From Streptomyces viridochromogenes DSM 40736 (GTDB lineage Bacteria; Actinomycetota; Actinomycetes; Streptomycetales; Streptomycetaceae), in the NCBI RefSeq assembly GCF_000158955.1, contig NZ_GG657757.1:5502314-5566313 (forward strand): a DNA stretch of 64,000 nt, read 5' to 3'. How positions within the stretch are numbered: the first letter of the stretch is position 1; each line of letters starts with the position of its first letter. The position numbers were made by a program, and so were the translations under genes. Positions 51,707 through 60,288 of this stretch are shown here, one piece after another. The notes beneath the pieces were generated by a model that made no database searches, was not told the origin of the DNA, and saw nothing but the letters and a program-made list of their open reading frames with translations.

Positions 51707-52753
51707 ATGCGCCGGATTTCCCGGATCACGGTCGCAGGCGCAGCGACCGCTTCCCTGGCCCTCGCCCTCTCCGCCTGTGGCAACACCTCGACCTCCGGGT
51801 CGTCCGAATCGAAGGGGAACAAGGGCCTCGCCATCGCGTACGACGTCGGCGGCAAGGGCGACCAGTCCTTCAACGACGCCGCCTACGCGGGTCTGGAGAA
51901 GGCGCAGAAGGAGTTCGGCTACAAGACCGCCGACCTGGAGCCCACCGAGGGCGAGACGGACGCCGACAAGGAGCAGCGCCTGGTCTCGCTGGCCAAGCAG
52001 GGCTACAACCCGGTCGTCGGTGTCGGCTACGCCTACGCCGCCGCAGTGAAGGGCGCCGCGGAGAAGTTCCCGAAGACCACCTTCGGCATCGTCGACGACG
52101 CCACGATCAACACCAAGAACGTGGCCGACCTGGTCTTCAACGAGGAGCAGGCCTCCTACCTGGCCGGTGTCGCCGCCGCCAAGAGCACCAAGTCGAAGGT
52201 CGTCGGCTTCGTCGGCGGTGTGGACATCCCGCTGATCCACAAGTTCCAGGCGGGCTTCGCGCAGGGCGTCAAGGACACCGACCCGAAGGTCAAGGTCCTC
52301 TCCCAGTACCTGACGCAGACCGCCGAGGAAGGCGGCTTCGCCAGCCCCGACAAGGGCAAGACGGCCGCCGAGGGTCAGATCGAGAAGAAGGCCGACGTGG
52401 TCTACGCGGCCGCCGGTCTGTCCGGTCAGGGCGTGATCGAGGCCGCCGCCGCCAAGAAGGTGTGGGCGATCGGCGTCGACTCCGACCAGTACGAGCAGGA
52501 AGCCCTCGCCAAGTACAAGGACTCCATCCTCACCTCGGCGATGAAGGACGTCGCCAAGGCGGTGTACAGCCTGGCGAAGTCCGTGAAGGACGGTAAGCCG
52601 GAGACCGGTATCGTTCGTGGCGATCTGAAGACCGGCGAGGTGAGCCTGTCGAACTCCAACCCGAAGTTCGCGGACAACGCCGAGCTCCAGGAAGCCATCA
52701 AGACGGCCAAGGAGAAGATCATCAGCGGCGAGATCAAGGTCAAGAGCAGCTGA
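51707..52753 (+). CDS. BMP-family (PnrA-like) nucleoside-binding lipoprotein, second copy
   Basis: Second BMP lipoprotein, 348 residues as in the first. The signal peptide (RRISRITVAGAATASLALALSAC) ends at lipobox LSAC and is followed by a Ser/Thr-rich spacer, IAYDVGGKGDQSFNDAAYAGL, GFVGGVDIPLIHKF and VYAAAGLSGQGVIEAAA. Most differences from the first copy are in the spacer, in loops such as AYAYAAAVKGAAEKFPKTT, and at the C-terminus, which could alter nucleoside preference. ATG 51707 follows AGGAG. The ATPase and permeases lie downstream behind a 16-bp palindrome. Two receptors for one transporter would allow different ligands or expression levels. Confidence 0.93.
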   Translation: MRRISRITVAGAATASLALALSACGNTSTSGSSESKGNKGLAIAYDVGGKGDQSFNDAAYAGLEKAQKEFGYKTADLEPTEGETDADKEQRLVSLAKQGYNPVVGVGYAYAAAVKGAAEKFPKTTFGIVDDATINTKNVADLVFNEEQASYLAGVAAAKSTKSKVVGFVGGVDIPLIHKFQAGFAQGVKDTDPKVKVLSQYLTQTAEEGGFASPDKGKTAAEGQIEKKADVVYAAAGLSGQGVIEAAAAKKVWAIGVDSDQYEQEALAKYKDSILTSAMKDVAKAVYSLAKSVKDGKPETGIVRGDLKTGEVSLSNSNPKFADNAELQEAIKTAKEKIISGEIKVKSS

Positions 52754-52776
52754 CGAGCTACTGCCTGAAGCAGGTG

Positions 52777-52792
52777 GTAACCCCGGGGTTAC
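52777..52792. terminator. Perfect 16-bp palindrome behind the second BMP gene
   Basis: GTAACCCCGGGGTTAC, no spacer, 23 bases after the stop. It could be part of a termination structure or a protein-binding site; a further hairpin rich in GGGGAGG/CCTCgtgCCCC follows at about 52806-52836. Confidence 0.5.
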
Positions 52793-52874
52793 GCCCGCGG
52801 GGCGGGGTACGGGGAGGTCGCTCCTCGTGCCCCGTTCTCGCGGGGCGCCGACCCCTTTGTATGCCGTAGGGGCG

Positions 52875-52886
52875 CTACGCGCGTAG
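52875..52886. promoter_or_regulatory. CTACGCGCGTAG palindrome, copy 3 of the element
   Basis: Perfect 12-bp palindrome CTACGC-GCGTAG, 77 to 88 bases before the GTG start of the ATPase gene and about 16 bases before the AGGAGAG site. It is the symmetric form of the elements at 50326 and 51623. Confidence 0.7.
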
Positions 52887-52962
52887 ACGACCCCCGTCCC
52901 CAGGAGAGTGCGTTATCAACGCGTCCAGCAGCCCTCCGGCCGGAGCGGCGGTCGACACATCG

Positions 52963-54534
52963 GTGACCGCCGTCGAACTCGCCGGGATCACCAAGCGCTT
53001 CCCCGGCGTCGTGGCCAACCACGACATCCACCTCAGCGTCCGCAAGGGCACCGTCCACGCCCTCGTCGGCGAGAACGGCGCCGGCAAGTCGACCCTGATG
53101 AAGATCCTCTACGGCATGCAGAAGCCGGACGAGGGCACCATCGCGGTCAACGGCGAGCAGGTGAGCTTCTCCTCGCCGGCCGACGCCATCGTCCGCGGCA
53201 TCGGCATGGTCCACCAGCACTTCATGCTCGCCGACAACCTCACGGTCCTGGAGAACGTGGTGCTCGGCAGCGAGAAGCTGTACGGCATCGGCGCCAAGGC
53301 CCGCCGCAAGATAAAGGAGCTCTCCGACCGCTACGGCCTCGGTGTCGAGCCCGACCTCCTGGTCGAGGAGCTCGGCGTCGCCGCCCGCCAGCGCGTGGAG
53401 ATCCTCAAGGTCCTCTACCGCGGCGCCACCACCCTCATCCTCGACGAGCCGACCGCCGTGCTCGTGCCGCAGGAGGTCGACGCCCTCTTCGCCAACCTGC
53501 GCGAACTGAAGTCCGAGGGCCTGTCGGTCATCTTCATCTCGCACAAGCTCGGCGAAGTGCTCTCCGTCGCCGACGAGATCACCGTCATCCGCCGCGGCAC
53601 CACCGTCGGCACGGCCGTCCCCGCCGAGACCACCCCGCGCCAGCTCGCCGAGATGATGGTCGGCAGCGAACTCCCCACCCCCGAGACGGCCGAGTCCACG
53701 GTCACCGACCGCCCGGTCATCACCGTCGACAAGCTCCGCCTCGCGGCCCCCGGCGGCAAGGCCCTCCTCGACGACATCAGCTTCACCATCCACGCGGGCG
53801 AGGTCCTCGGCATCGCCGGCGTCGAGGGCAACGGCCAGACCGAACTGGTCGACGCGCTCATCGGCCTCAAGCACGCCGACTCCGGCACCATCGCCCTCGC
53901 CGGCGAGGAGATCACCGCCTGGCCCACCCGCAGGCGCCGCGAGCAGGGCATCGGCTACATCCCCGAGGACCGGCACCGCCACGGCCTCCTCCTGGAGGCC
54001 CCCCTCTGGGAGAACCGCATCCTCGGCCACGTCACCGAGAAGCCCCTCGCCAAGGGCGTCTGGCTGGACCCGAAGGCGGCCCAGGAGGACACCCGCCGCA
54101 TCGTCGAGGCCTACGACGTGCGCACCCCCGGCATCGACGTCACCGCCGCCTCCCTCTCCGGCGGCAACCAGCAGAAGCTGATCGTCGGCCGCGAGATGAG
54201 CCACAAGCCGCGCTTCCTGATCGCCGCCCACCCCACCCGGGGCGTGGACGTCGGCGCCCAGTCCGCCATCTGGGACCTCATCCGCGAGGCCCGCCGCGAG
54301 GGCCTGGCCGTGCTGCTGATCTCCGCCGACCTGGACGAGCTGATCGGCCTGTCCGACACCCTGCGCGTCATCTACAACGGCAGGCTGGTCGCGGACGCCG
54401 ACCCGGCCACCATCACCCCCGAGGAGCTCGGCTCGGCCATGACCGGCGCCGCCACCGGGCACCTCGAGCACGACGAGACCCCCGAGATCTCGAAGGCCGA
54501 CGCCCCCGAGTCTCCGGAAGACGAGGCCCGCTGA
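52963..54534 (+). CDS. Nucleoside ABC transporter ATPase (two nucleotide-binding domains)
   Basis: A 523-residue ATPase of the RbsA/NupO-like type with two fused nucleotide-binding domains, energising nucleoside import. First domain: Walker [10 protein letters not shown], signature region [12 protein letters not shown] (degenerate), Walker [11 protein letters not shown]. Second: GVEGNGQTE in place of Walker A, signature LSGGNQQKL, and AAHPTRGVD replacing the Walker B Glu. Such asymmetry is normal for the family. Start is a problem: GTG 52963 has no ribosome binding site, while AGGAGAG at 52902-52908 would suit a start 48 bases upstream, where the in-frame codons are GTT-ATC-AAC. The stop overlaps the next ATG by 1 base. 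Confidence 0.93.
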   Translation: MTAVELAGITKRFPGVVANHDIHLSVRKGTVHALVGENGAGKSTLMKILYGMQKPDEGTIAVNGEQVSFSSPADAIVRGIGMVHQHFMLADNLTVLENVVLGSEKLYGIGAKARRKIKELSDRYGLGVEPDLLVEELGVAARQRVEILKVLYRGATTLILDEPTAVLVPQEVDALFANLRELKSEGLSVIFISHKLGEVLSVADEITVIRRGTTVGTAVPAETTPRQLAEMMVGSELPTPETAESTVTDRPVITVDKLRLAAPGGKALLDDISFTIHAGEVLGIAGVEGNGQTELVDALIGLKHADSGTIALAGEEITAWPTRRRREQGIGYIPEDRHRHGLLLEAPLWENRILGHVTEKPLAKGVWLDPKAAQEDTRRIVEAYDVRTPGIDVTAASLSGGNQQKLIVGREMSHKPRFLIAAHPTRGVDVGAQSAIWDLIREARREGLAVLLISADLDELIGLSDTLRVIYNGRLVADADPATITPEELGSAMTGAATGHLEHDETPEISKADAPESPEDEAR

Positions 54535-55661
54535 TGAAGAAGTTCGACAAGGAGCGCGTGCTCCTCGCGGTGGCCGGACCGGTCATCGCGCTGGCCGTGG
54601 CCTTCGTGCTGAGCGCGATCGTGCTGGTCGCGTCGGGCAAGAACCCGGTCGAGCCGTTCACCGTGATGTTCGAGCAGATCGGCTTCTCGGACATCCAGGT
54701 GCTGGTCATCAACCAGGCCTCGATGTACTACATCGCGGCACTCGCGGTGGCCATCGGCTTCCGGATGAACCTGTTCAACATCGGTGTCGACGGCCAGTAC
54801 CAGCTCGCCGCCATGATGGCCGCCGTCGTCGGCGCCCACGCGAACCTGCCGGCCGTCCTCCAGATCCCGCTGCTGCTCGTGACCGCCGTCCTGACCGGCG
54901 CCTTCTGGTCCGGCATCGCCGGTGTCCTCAAGGTCACCCGCGGCGTCAGCGAGGTCGTCGCCACGATCATGCTCAACGCGATCGCCACCTCCGTGATCGC
55001 CTACCTGTGGCTGCCGGACGTCTTCGGCGTGAAGGTCGGCAACAACAACACCACCGGCGAGATGCACGAATCCGGCTGGATCCCCGGCATCAGCATGGGC
55101 GCGGCCGGCGAGATCTACGGCCTGGTGCTGCTCGCCGTCCTGCTCGGCATCGGCTACTGGGTCGTCCTCAACCGCACCCGGTTCGGTTTCGACCTGCGCG
55201 CCTCCGGCGCCTCCACGACCGCCGCGGCGGCCAGCGGCGTCGACCCCAAGCGCATGGTGCTCACCGCCATGCTGCTCTCCGGCGGCCTCGCGGGCCTGGC
55301 CGGCCTGCCGATCCTGCTCGGCGACACCCACACCTACAGCCTGAACTTCCCCACCGGCATCGGCTTCCTCGGCATCGGCATCGCCCTGCTCGGCCGTAAC
55401 AGCCCCGTGGGCATCGCCTTCGCCTCCCTGCTGTGGGCCTGGCTCGACAAGGCCTCGCCCGAACTGGACTTCCACGGCTACGACAAGGAGATCGCGGTCA
55501 TCATGCAGGGCCTGATCGTGCTCTCGGTCGTCGTCTCCTACGAGGCCGTCCGCGAGTGGGGCCTGCGCCGCCAGCAGCGCCGGGTCGGCGCCGAACTGGC
55601 CGCCGGTCACGTCCTCGGCGCCGCCCACACCAACACCGTGAAGGAGGTGGCTGGCCGATGA
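54534..55661 (+). CDS. Nucleoside ABC transporter permease 1
   Basis: A 375-residue membrane permease of the BPD_transp_2 (branched-chain/ribose-type) family with about nine helices. Family features are MYYIAALAVAIGFRMNLFNIGVDGQYQLAAM (the conserved NIGxDGQ motif), VSEVVATIMLN, and GIGFLGIGIALLGRNSPVGIAFASLLWAWLD. It pairs with the second permease in the same operon; ATG overlaps the ATPase stop (TGATG). Together they form a channel for nucleosides delivered by the BMP lipoproteins. Confidence 0.93.
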   Translation: MKKFDKERVLLAVAGPVIALAVAFVLSAIVLVASGKNPVEPFTVMFEQIGFSDIQVLVINQASMYYIAALAVAIGFRMNLFNIGVDGQYQLAAMMAAVVGAHANLPAVLQIPLLLVTAVLTGAFWSGIAGVLKVTRGVSEVVATIMLNAIATSVIAYLWLPDVFGVKVGNNNTTGEMHESGWIPGISMGAAGEIYGLVLLAVLLGIGYWVVLNRTRFGFDLRASGASTTAAAASGVDPKRMVLTAMLLSGGLAGLAGLPILLGDTHTYSLNFPTGIGFLGIGIALLGRNSPVGIAFASLLWAWLDKASPELDFHGYDKEIAVIMQGLIVLSVVVSYEAVREWGLRRQQRRVGAELAAGHVLGAAHTNTVKEVAGR

Positions 55662-56932
55662 CCACCGCGATCTCGGCGACCGACGTCAACCAGCCCACGC
55701 TGCAGCCCGCGGCGCCCACCGGCCGCCGTCTGTCGTGGCCCGTCCTGCTGCTGATCATCGCCGGCGGCCTGGCGCTCACCTCGATCGTCCGCCTCGTCAC
55801 CGGCGCCGACGGCATCACCAACGTCAGCCAGATGTCCACCGCGCTCCAGCTCGCCGTGCCGATCGGCCTCGCCGGTCTCGGCGGCCTGTGGGCCGAGCGC
55901 GCGGGCGTGGTCAACATCGGCCTCGAAGGCATGATGATCCTCGGCACCTGGTTCGGCGCCTGGGCCGGATTCCAGTGGGGCCCGTGGACCGGCGTCCTGG
56001 TCGGCATCATCGGCGGCGCGATCGGCGGCCTGCTGCACGCCTTCGTCACCGTCACCTTCAACGTCAACCACATCGTCTCCGGTGTGGCCATCAACATCCT
56101 CGCCCTCGGCGCCACCCGCTACCTCGCGCCCCTCGCCTTCGAGGGCCACACCGGCGGCTCGGCCAAGCAGTCCCCGGCGGTGGAGTCGCTCGGCCACTTC
56201 ACGGTGCCGGGACTGTCCGACGCGCTCACGGACCTCAACGCCAAGGGCTGGTTCCTGATCTCCGACGTCGCCGGTCTGCTGGGCGGCCTGGTCACCAACG
56301 TCTCCTGGCTGACCCTGCTCGCCGTCGCGCTGATCCCCGCCACCTGGTGGATCCTCTGGCGCACCGCGTTCGGCCTGCGGCTGCGCTCCTGCGGCGAGAA
56401 CCCGGTCGCCGCCGAGTCCCTCGGCGTCAACGTCTACAAGTACAAGTACATCGCCGTGATCATCTCCGGCGGGCTGGCCGGCCTCGGCGGTGTCTTCCTC
56501 TCCATCGTCGCCAACCCCTTCTACCTGGAGGGCCAGGTCAGCGGCCGCGGTTACATCGGCCTCGCCGCGATGATCTTCGGCAACTGGATGCCGGGCGGAC
56601 TCGCCCTCGGCGCGGGCCTGTTCGGCTACACCGACAGCCTCAACCTGCGCGGCGGCTCCGCCAACGTGCACGCCCTGCTGCTGCTCGGCGCGCTCCTGCT
56701 GCTCATCGGCGCGATCTGGCTGGTGGTTCGCAAGAAGTACCTCCAGGCCGTGATCACCCTGGTCGTCGGCGCCCTGGTGTTCGCCTGGTACGCGACCACC
56801 GACGAGGTCCCGAACCAGGTCGTCTCCGCCACGCCGTACGTGATCACCCTCGTCGTCCTGGCGCTGTCCGCCCAGCGGCTGCGCATGCCGAGGGCGAACG
56901 GCATGCCGTACCGGAAGGGGCAGGGCAAGTGA
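55658..56932 (+). CDS. Nucleoside ABC transporter permease 2
   Basis: A 424-residue membrane permease of the BPD_transp_2 family with roughly ten helices. Motifs include LWAERAGVVNIGLEGMMILGTWFGA (NIGLEG, the counterpart of NIGVDGQ in permease 1), NVNHIVSGVAINILALGATRYL and NPFYLEGQVSGRGYIGLAAMIFGNW. It is longer than its partner, with an N-terminal polar stretch and a C-terminal extra pair of helices. The ATG overlaps the permease 1 stop (ATGA), and its own stop overlaps the cdd start (GTGA). Confidence 0.93.
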   Translation: MTTAISATDVNQPTLQPAAPTGRRLSWPVLLLIIAGGLALTSIVRLVTGADGITNVSQMSTALQLAVPIGLAGLGGLWAERAGVVNIGLEGMMILGTWFGAWAGFQWGPWTGVLVGIIGGAIGGLLHAFVTVTFNVNHIVSGVAINILALGATRYLAPLAFEGHTGGSAKQSPAVESLGHFTVPGLSDALTDLNAKGWFLISDVAGLLGGLVTNVSWLTLLAVALIPATWWILWRTAFGLRLRSCGENPVAAESLGVNVYKYKYIAVIISGGLAGLGGVFLSIVANPFYLEGQVSGRGYIGLAAMIFGNWMPGGLALGAGLFGYTDSLNLRGGSANVHALLLLGALLLLIGAIWLVVRKKYLQAVITLVVGALVFAWYATTDEVPNQVVSATPYVITLVVLALSAQRLRMPRANGMPYRKGQGK

Positions 56933-57333
56933 CCGCCGACGGCCCGGTCGTCGACTGGGAGAAGCTGCGCGCCGTGGCACGGGACGCCATGTCCCGGGCG
57001 TACGCCCCGTACTCCGGATACCCGGTCGGCGTGGCCGCCCTGGTCGACGACGGGCGGATCATCTCCGGCTGCAACGTCGAGAACGCCTCGTACGGACTGG
57101 GCCTGTGCGCCGAGTGCGGCCTGGTGTCGGAGCTGCACAACACCGGCGGCGGCAGGCTGACGCACTTCACCTGCGTCGACCGCGACGGTGCCGTGCTCGT
57201 CCCGTGCGGCCGCTGCCGTCAGCTGCTCCACGAGTTCGGCGGCCCGGAGCTCCTGCTGGAGACCCCGGAGGGCATCGTGCCGCTCTCCCGGATGCTGCCC
57301 CAGGCCTTCGGCCCCGGCCACCTCAGCAAGTAG
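56929..57333 (+). CDS. cdd: Cytidine deaminase
   Basis: A 134-residue homotetrameric-type cytidine deaminase that converts cytidine or deoxycytidine to uridine forms. Zinc and catalytic residues are in NVENASYGLGLCAECGL (Cys-Ala-Glu, the Glu being the proton shuttle) and LVPCGRCRQLLHEFG (two Cys ligands), giving the three-Cys form. GTG 56929 overlaps the permease 2 stop, so salvage is coupled to uptake. A 15-bp hairpin separates it from deoA. Confidence 0.93.
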   Translation: MTADGPVVDWEKLRAVARDAMSRAYAPYSGYPVGVAALVDDGRIISGCNVENASYGLGLCAECGLVSELHNTGGGRLTHFTCVDRDGAVLVPCGRCRQLLHEFGGPELLLETPEGIVPLSRMLPQAFGPGHLSK

Positions 57334-57340
57334 TCATATC

Positions 57341-57380
57341 CCGTACGGCCCCTCCGAGTTGTCCAGGAGGGGCCGTACGG
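57341..57380 (+). terminator. 15-bp perfect hairpin between cdd and deoA
   Basis: CCGTACGGCCCCTCC paired with GGAGGGGCCGTACGG around a 10-base loop, 7 bases behind the cdd stop. It could be a partial terminator or an mRNA processing/stability element reducing deoA expression, as deoA on the same strand starts 31 bases further. Confidence 0.75.
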
Positions 57381-57411
57381 CTTCTGGAACCCTCGGAAGG
57401 AAGCCCAAGCC

Positions 57412-58695
57412 ATGGCCATGGACGCCATCTCCGTCATCCGCACCAAGCGGGACCGCGGCGAGCTCAGCGACGAGCAGATCGACTGGGTCATCGACGCGTA
57501 CACCCGCGGGGAGGTGGCCGACGAGCAGATGTCCGCGCTCGCGATGGCCATCCTGCTCAACGGCATGAACCGCCGTGAGATCGCCCGCTGGACGGCCGCG
57601 ATGATCGCCTCCGGCGAGCGCATGGACTTCTCGTCCCTGTCCCGCCCGACGGCCGACAAGCACTCCACGGGCGGCGTCGGCGACAAGATCACGCTCCCGC
57701 TGGCCCCCCTGGTCGCCGCCTGCGGCGCCGCCGTCCCGCAGCTGTCGGGCCGCGGCCTCGGCCACACCGGCGGCACGCTCGACAAGCTGGAGTCGATCCC
57801 CGGCTGGCGCGCCCTGCTCTCGAACGAGGAGATGCTGTCGGTGCTGGACGGCACCGGCGCGGTGATCTGCGCGGCGGGTGACGGCCTGGCCCCCGCGGAC
57901 AAGAAGCTCTACGCACTGCGCGACGTCACGGGCACGGTCGAGGCGATCCCCCTGATCGCCTCGTCCATCATGTCGAAGAAGATCGCGGAGGGCACGGGCT
58001 CACTGGTCCTGGACGTGAAGGTGGGCATGGGCGCCTTCATGAAGACCATCGAGGACGCCCGCGAACTGGCCTCCACCATGGTCGGCCTCGGCACCGACCA
58101 CGGCGTGAAGACGGTCGCGCTCCTCACGGACATGTCGACCCCGCTCGGCCTCACCGCGGGCAACGCCCTGGAGGTCCGCGAGTCCGTGGAGGTCCTGGCG
58201 GGCGGCGGCCCCGCGGACGTCGTCGAGCTGACGATCGCCCTGGCCCGCGAAATGCTCGACGCCGCCGGGGTGAAGGACGCCGACCCGGCGAAGGCCCTGG
58301 CCGACGGCTCGGCGATGGACGTCTGGCGCCGCATGATCAAGGCGCAGGGCGGCGACCCGGACGCGGCCCTGCCGGTGTCGCGCGAGCAGCACGTGATCAA
58401 GGCCCCGTCGTCGGGCGTCCTCACCCGCCTCGACGCCTACGACATCGGCGTCGCCGCCTGGCGCCTCGGCGCGGGCCGCGCCCGCAAGGAGGACCCGGTC
58501 CAGGCGGGCGCGGGCGTCGAACTCCACGCCAAGCCGGGCGACACTGTGACGGAGGGCCAGCCCCTCCTCACCCTCCACACGGACACCCCGGAACGCTTCG
58601 ACTACGCACTCCAGGCAGTCGAGGGCTCCTACGACATCGCCGCCCCGGGCACGGACTTCACGGCATCGCCGGTGGTGCTGGAACGTATCGCCTGA
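57412..58695 (+). CDS. deoA: Thymidine phosphorylase
   Basis: A 427-residue pyrimidine-nucleoside phosphorylase that splits thymidine or deoxyuridine with phosphate into base and deoxyribose-1-phosphate. The signature SGRGLGHTGGTLDKLE is intact, as is KHSTGGVGDKITLPL, the phosphate loop. The C-terminal PYNP domain (VKAPSSGVLTRLDAYDIGVAAWRLGAGRARKEDPVQ) is complete. ATG 57412 follows GGAAGGAAG. It continues the uptake-deamination-phosphorolysis sequence of the operon, allowing use of nucleosides as carbon and base source. Confidence 0.94.
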   Translation: MAMDAISVIRTKRDRGELSDEQIDWVIDAYTRGEVADEQMSALAMAILLNGMNRREIARWTAAMIASGERMDFSSLSRPTADKHSTGGVGDKITLPLAPLVAACGAAVPQLSGRGLGHTGGTLDKLESIPGWRALLSNEEMLSVLDGTGAVICAAGDGLAPADKKLYALRDVTGTVEAIPLIASSIMSKKIAEGTGSLVLDVKVGMGAFMKTIEDARELASTMVGLGTDHGVKTVALLTDMSTPLGLTAGNALEVRESVEVLAGGGPADVVELTIALAREMLDAAGVKDADPAKALADGSAMDVWRRMIKAQGGDPDAALPVSREQHVIKAPSSGVLTRLDAYDIGVAAWRLGAGRARKEDPVQAGAGVELHAKPGDTVTEGQPLLTLHTDTPERFDYALQAVEGSYDIAAPGTDFTASPVVLERIA

Positions 58696-58717
58696 CCTGG
58701 GGTTCTCTCGTACGGGT

Positions 58718-58751
58718 GAACGGGATCGGCGGACCTCCGCCGGTCCCGTTC
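58718..58751 (+). terminator. Terminator hairpin of the nucleoside operon
   Basis: A 15-bp stem gaacgggatcggcgg / ccgccggtcccgttc with one mismatch and the loop acct, 22 bases behind the deoA stop. Confidence 0.82.
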
Positions 58752-58840
58752 GGCATGCTGGGATCGGTTCGGAGATCACATCACGCTGCCCGAGCCATTC
58801 GGCCTCGAACTTGACAGCCGGGCGTTCCCCGAGAACTGAG

Positions 58841-59761
58841 TCACCCCAACAACGCCGCCACCACCACAAGCACCGGCACCGCCAGCACCGTCGACAACAG
58901 AATCGCCTCCCTCGCCAGGACCTCGCCCACCCGGTAGCTGCTCGCGTACGTGAACAGGTTCTGCGCCGCGGGGAGTGCCGACGTCACCACCACGTCGAGC
59001 AGCAGCGCCCCGTGCAGGCCGAAGACGCCCGCCGCCAGGACCCAGGCGACCAGGGGCTGGAACACGGACTTCAGGGCCACGGCGAGGAGCACCGGGGCCC
59101 GTTCCGCGCCGCGCAGCGGGAGCGTGCTGCCGCGCAGGGAGATGCCGAAGGCCAGCAGCACCGCCGGGACCGACATGTTGCCGAACAGGGTCAGCGGGTC
59201 CATCAAGGGGCCCGGCAGCGTGAGGCCCGACGCCGAAACCGCGACGCCCGCGAGCGAGCCCAGGGCGATCGGATTGCGCAGCGGGGTCAGCAGGCGCTGC
59301 CACAGAGGGCGCTTGTCCCCACCGCTCGCCAAGTCCAGGACCGTCAGCGCCACCGGCGTCACACCGACCAGCTGGAACAGCAGCACCGGCGCGACCAGCG
59401 ACGCGTCGCCCAGCACATACACGGCGATCGGGATGCCGAGGTTCCCCGAGTTGACGTAGCTGGAGCACAGGGCGCCGATCGTCGTCCGGCCCACGCCCCA
59501 CCCGCGCACGGCCCCCACCGCCACGAAGACACCGGCCGCCGCTGCCGTGCTCATCGCCGTGACCAGCAGCCGGTTCGAGAAGATCACCGACAGATCGGCC
59601 TGGGCGAGCGTCGTGAAGAGCAGCGCGGGGGACGCCACGTGGAAGGCCAGCTTGGTCAGGACCTCGCGGCCCCCGTCACCCAGATACCCCCGGCGCCCGA
59701 TCAGATAGCCGACCCCGATGACCACGGCTATGACCGCGAACCCGCTCAGCACCCCCTGCAC
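58841..59761 (-). CDS. AEC-family transporter (auxin efflux carrier type)
   Basis: A 306-residue membrane protein with ten predicted helices in two inverted halves. The family pattern is visible in VLSGFAVIAVVIGVGYLIGRRGYL, LAFHVASPALLFTTLA (the crossover helix with a kinked Pro), SSYVNSGNLGIPIAVYVLG and the C-terminal half ending TSALPAAQNLFTYASSY, the second crossover. Members export auxin in plants, and malate, malonate or other small acids in bacteria; the substrate is unknown. GTG 59761 is the start. It lies tail to tail with deoA behind the terminator hairpin, so it is a separate unit. Confidence 0.88.
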   Translation of the reverse strand: MQGVLSGFAVIAVVIGVGYLIGRRGYLGDGGREVLTKLAFHVASPALLFTTLAQADLSVIFSNRLLVTAMSTAAAAGVFVAVGAVRGWGVGRTTIGALCSSYVNSGNLGIPIAVYVLGDASLVAPVLLFQLVGVTPVALTVLDLASGGDKRPLWQRLLTPLRNPIALGSLAGVAVSASGLTLPGPLMDPLTLFGNMSVPAVLLAFGISLRGSTLPLRGAERAPVLLAVALKSVFQPLVAWVLAAGVFGLHGALLLDVVVTSALPAAQNLFTYASSYRVGEVLAREAILLSTVLAVPVLVVVAALLG

Positions 59762-59901
59762 AACGCCCCCTCACCGGCGAAGAACGCAACGGGCGGTGCG
59801 GAAGGAGGGGCAGGTGCATGGAGCATGCAGCTAACACTCGGGGGAAGATCGTCCTCCGGTCAATGTGATCCTTTCGAGCACCGGCAGCACGGACAGTCGC
59901 G

Positions 59902-60288
59902 ATGAGTTACCGCCGCCCGCGCGGTCTACCGATCGTGGACGCCATGACACCGCCCGTGCTCGTACTGCCCGGCCCCGTCACCCGGGACGAGGTGAGAGGA
60001 CTCAGCGACGATGTGCGGGCACTGCTGCACGGCAGTAGTGCCCGGGTCGTGGTGTGCGATGTCGGAGGCCTGGGCCCGTCGGGCCTCACCACCGTCGACC
60101 TGCTGGCCCGGCTCCAGCTGGCCGCCCGCCGGGCCGGGGGCCGGATACGGCTGCGCGACCCCGACCCGGCCCTACGCGCCCTCCTCGACCTGGTCGGTCT
60201 CCGCTTCGAGGTGGAGGGGCAGGCCGAAGAGCGGGAACCAGCGCTTGGTGTCGAGGAAGCAGTGGAACCCGGTGATCCGGCCGTCTGA
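59902..60288 (+). CDS. STAS-domain protein (anti-sigma factor antagonist type)
   Basis: A 128-residue protein with one STAS domain: VLVLPGPVTRDEVRGLSDDV, then RVVVCDVGGLGPSGLTTVDLLARLQLAARRAG, where the loop Ser/Thr (GPSGLTT) would be the phosphorylation site of a SpoIIAA-like antagonist. It lacks the canonical DxSGL; GPSGL is similar. Starts at 59902 or GTG 59935 or ATG 59944 are possible. The last 117 bases overlap the coding 3' end of the sigma factor on the other strand, so the C-terminal 39 residues (from about position 90) are antisense-constrained. Possibly regulates or is balanced with that sigma factor; inference from position only. Confidence 0.72.
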   Translation: MSYRRPRGLPIVDAMTPPVLVLPGPVTRDEVRGLSDDVRALLHGSSARVVVCDVGGLGPSGLTTVDLLARLQLAARRAGGRIRLRDPDPALRALLDLVGLRFEVEGQAEEREPALGVEEAVEPGDPAV

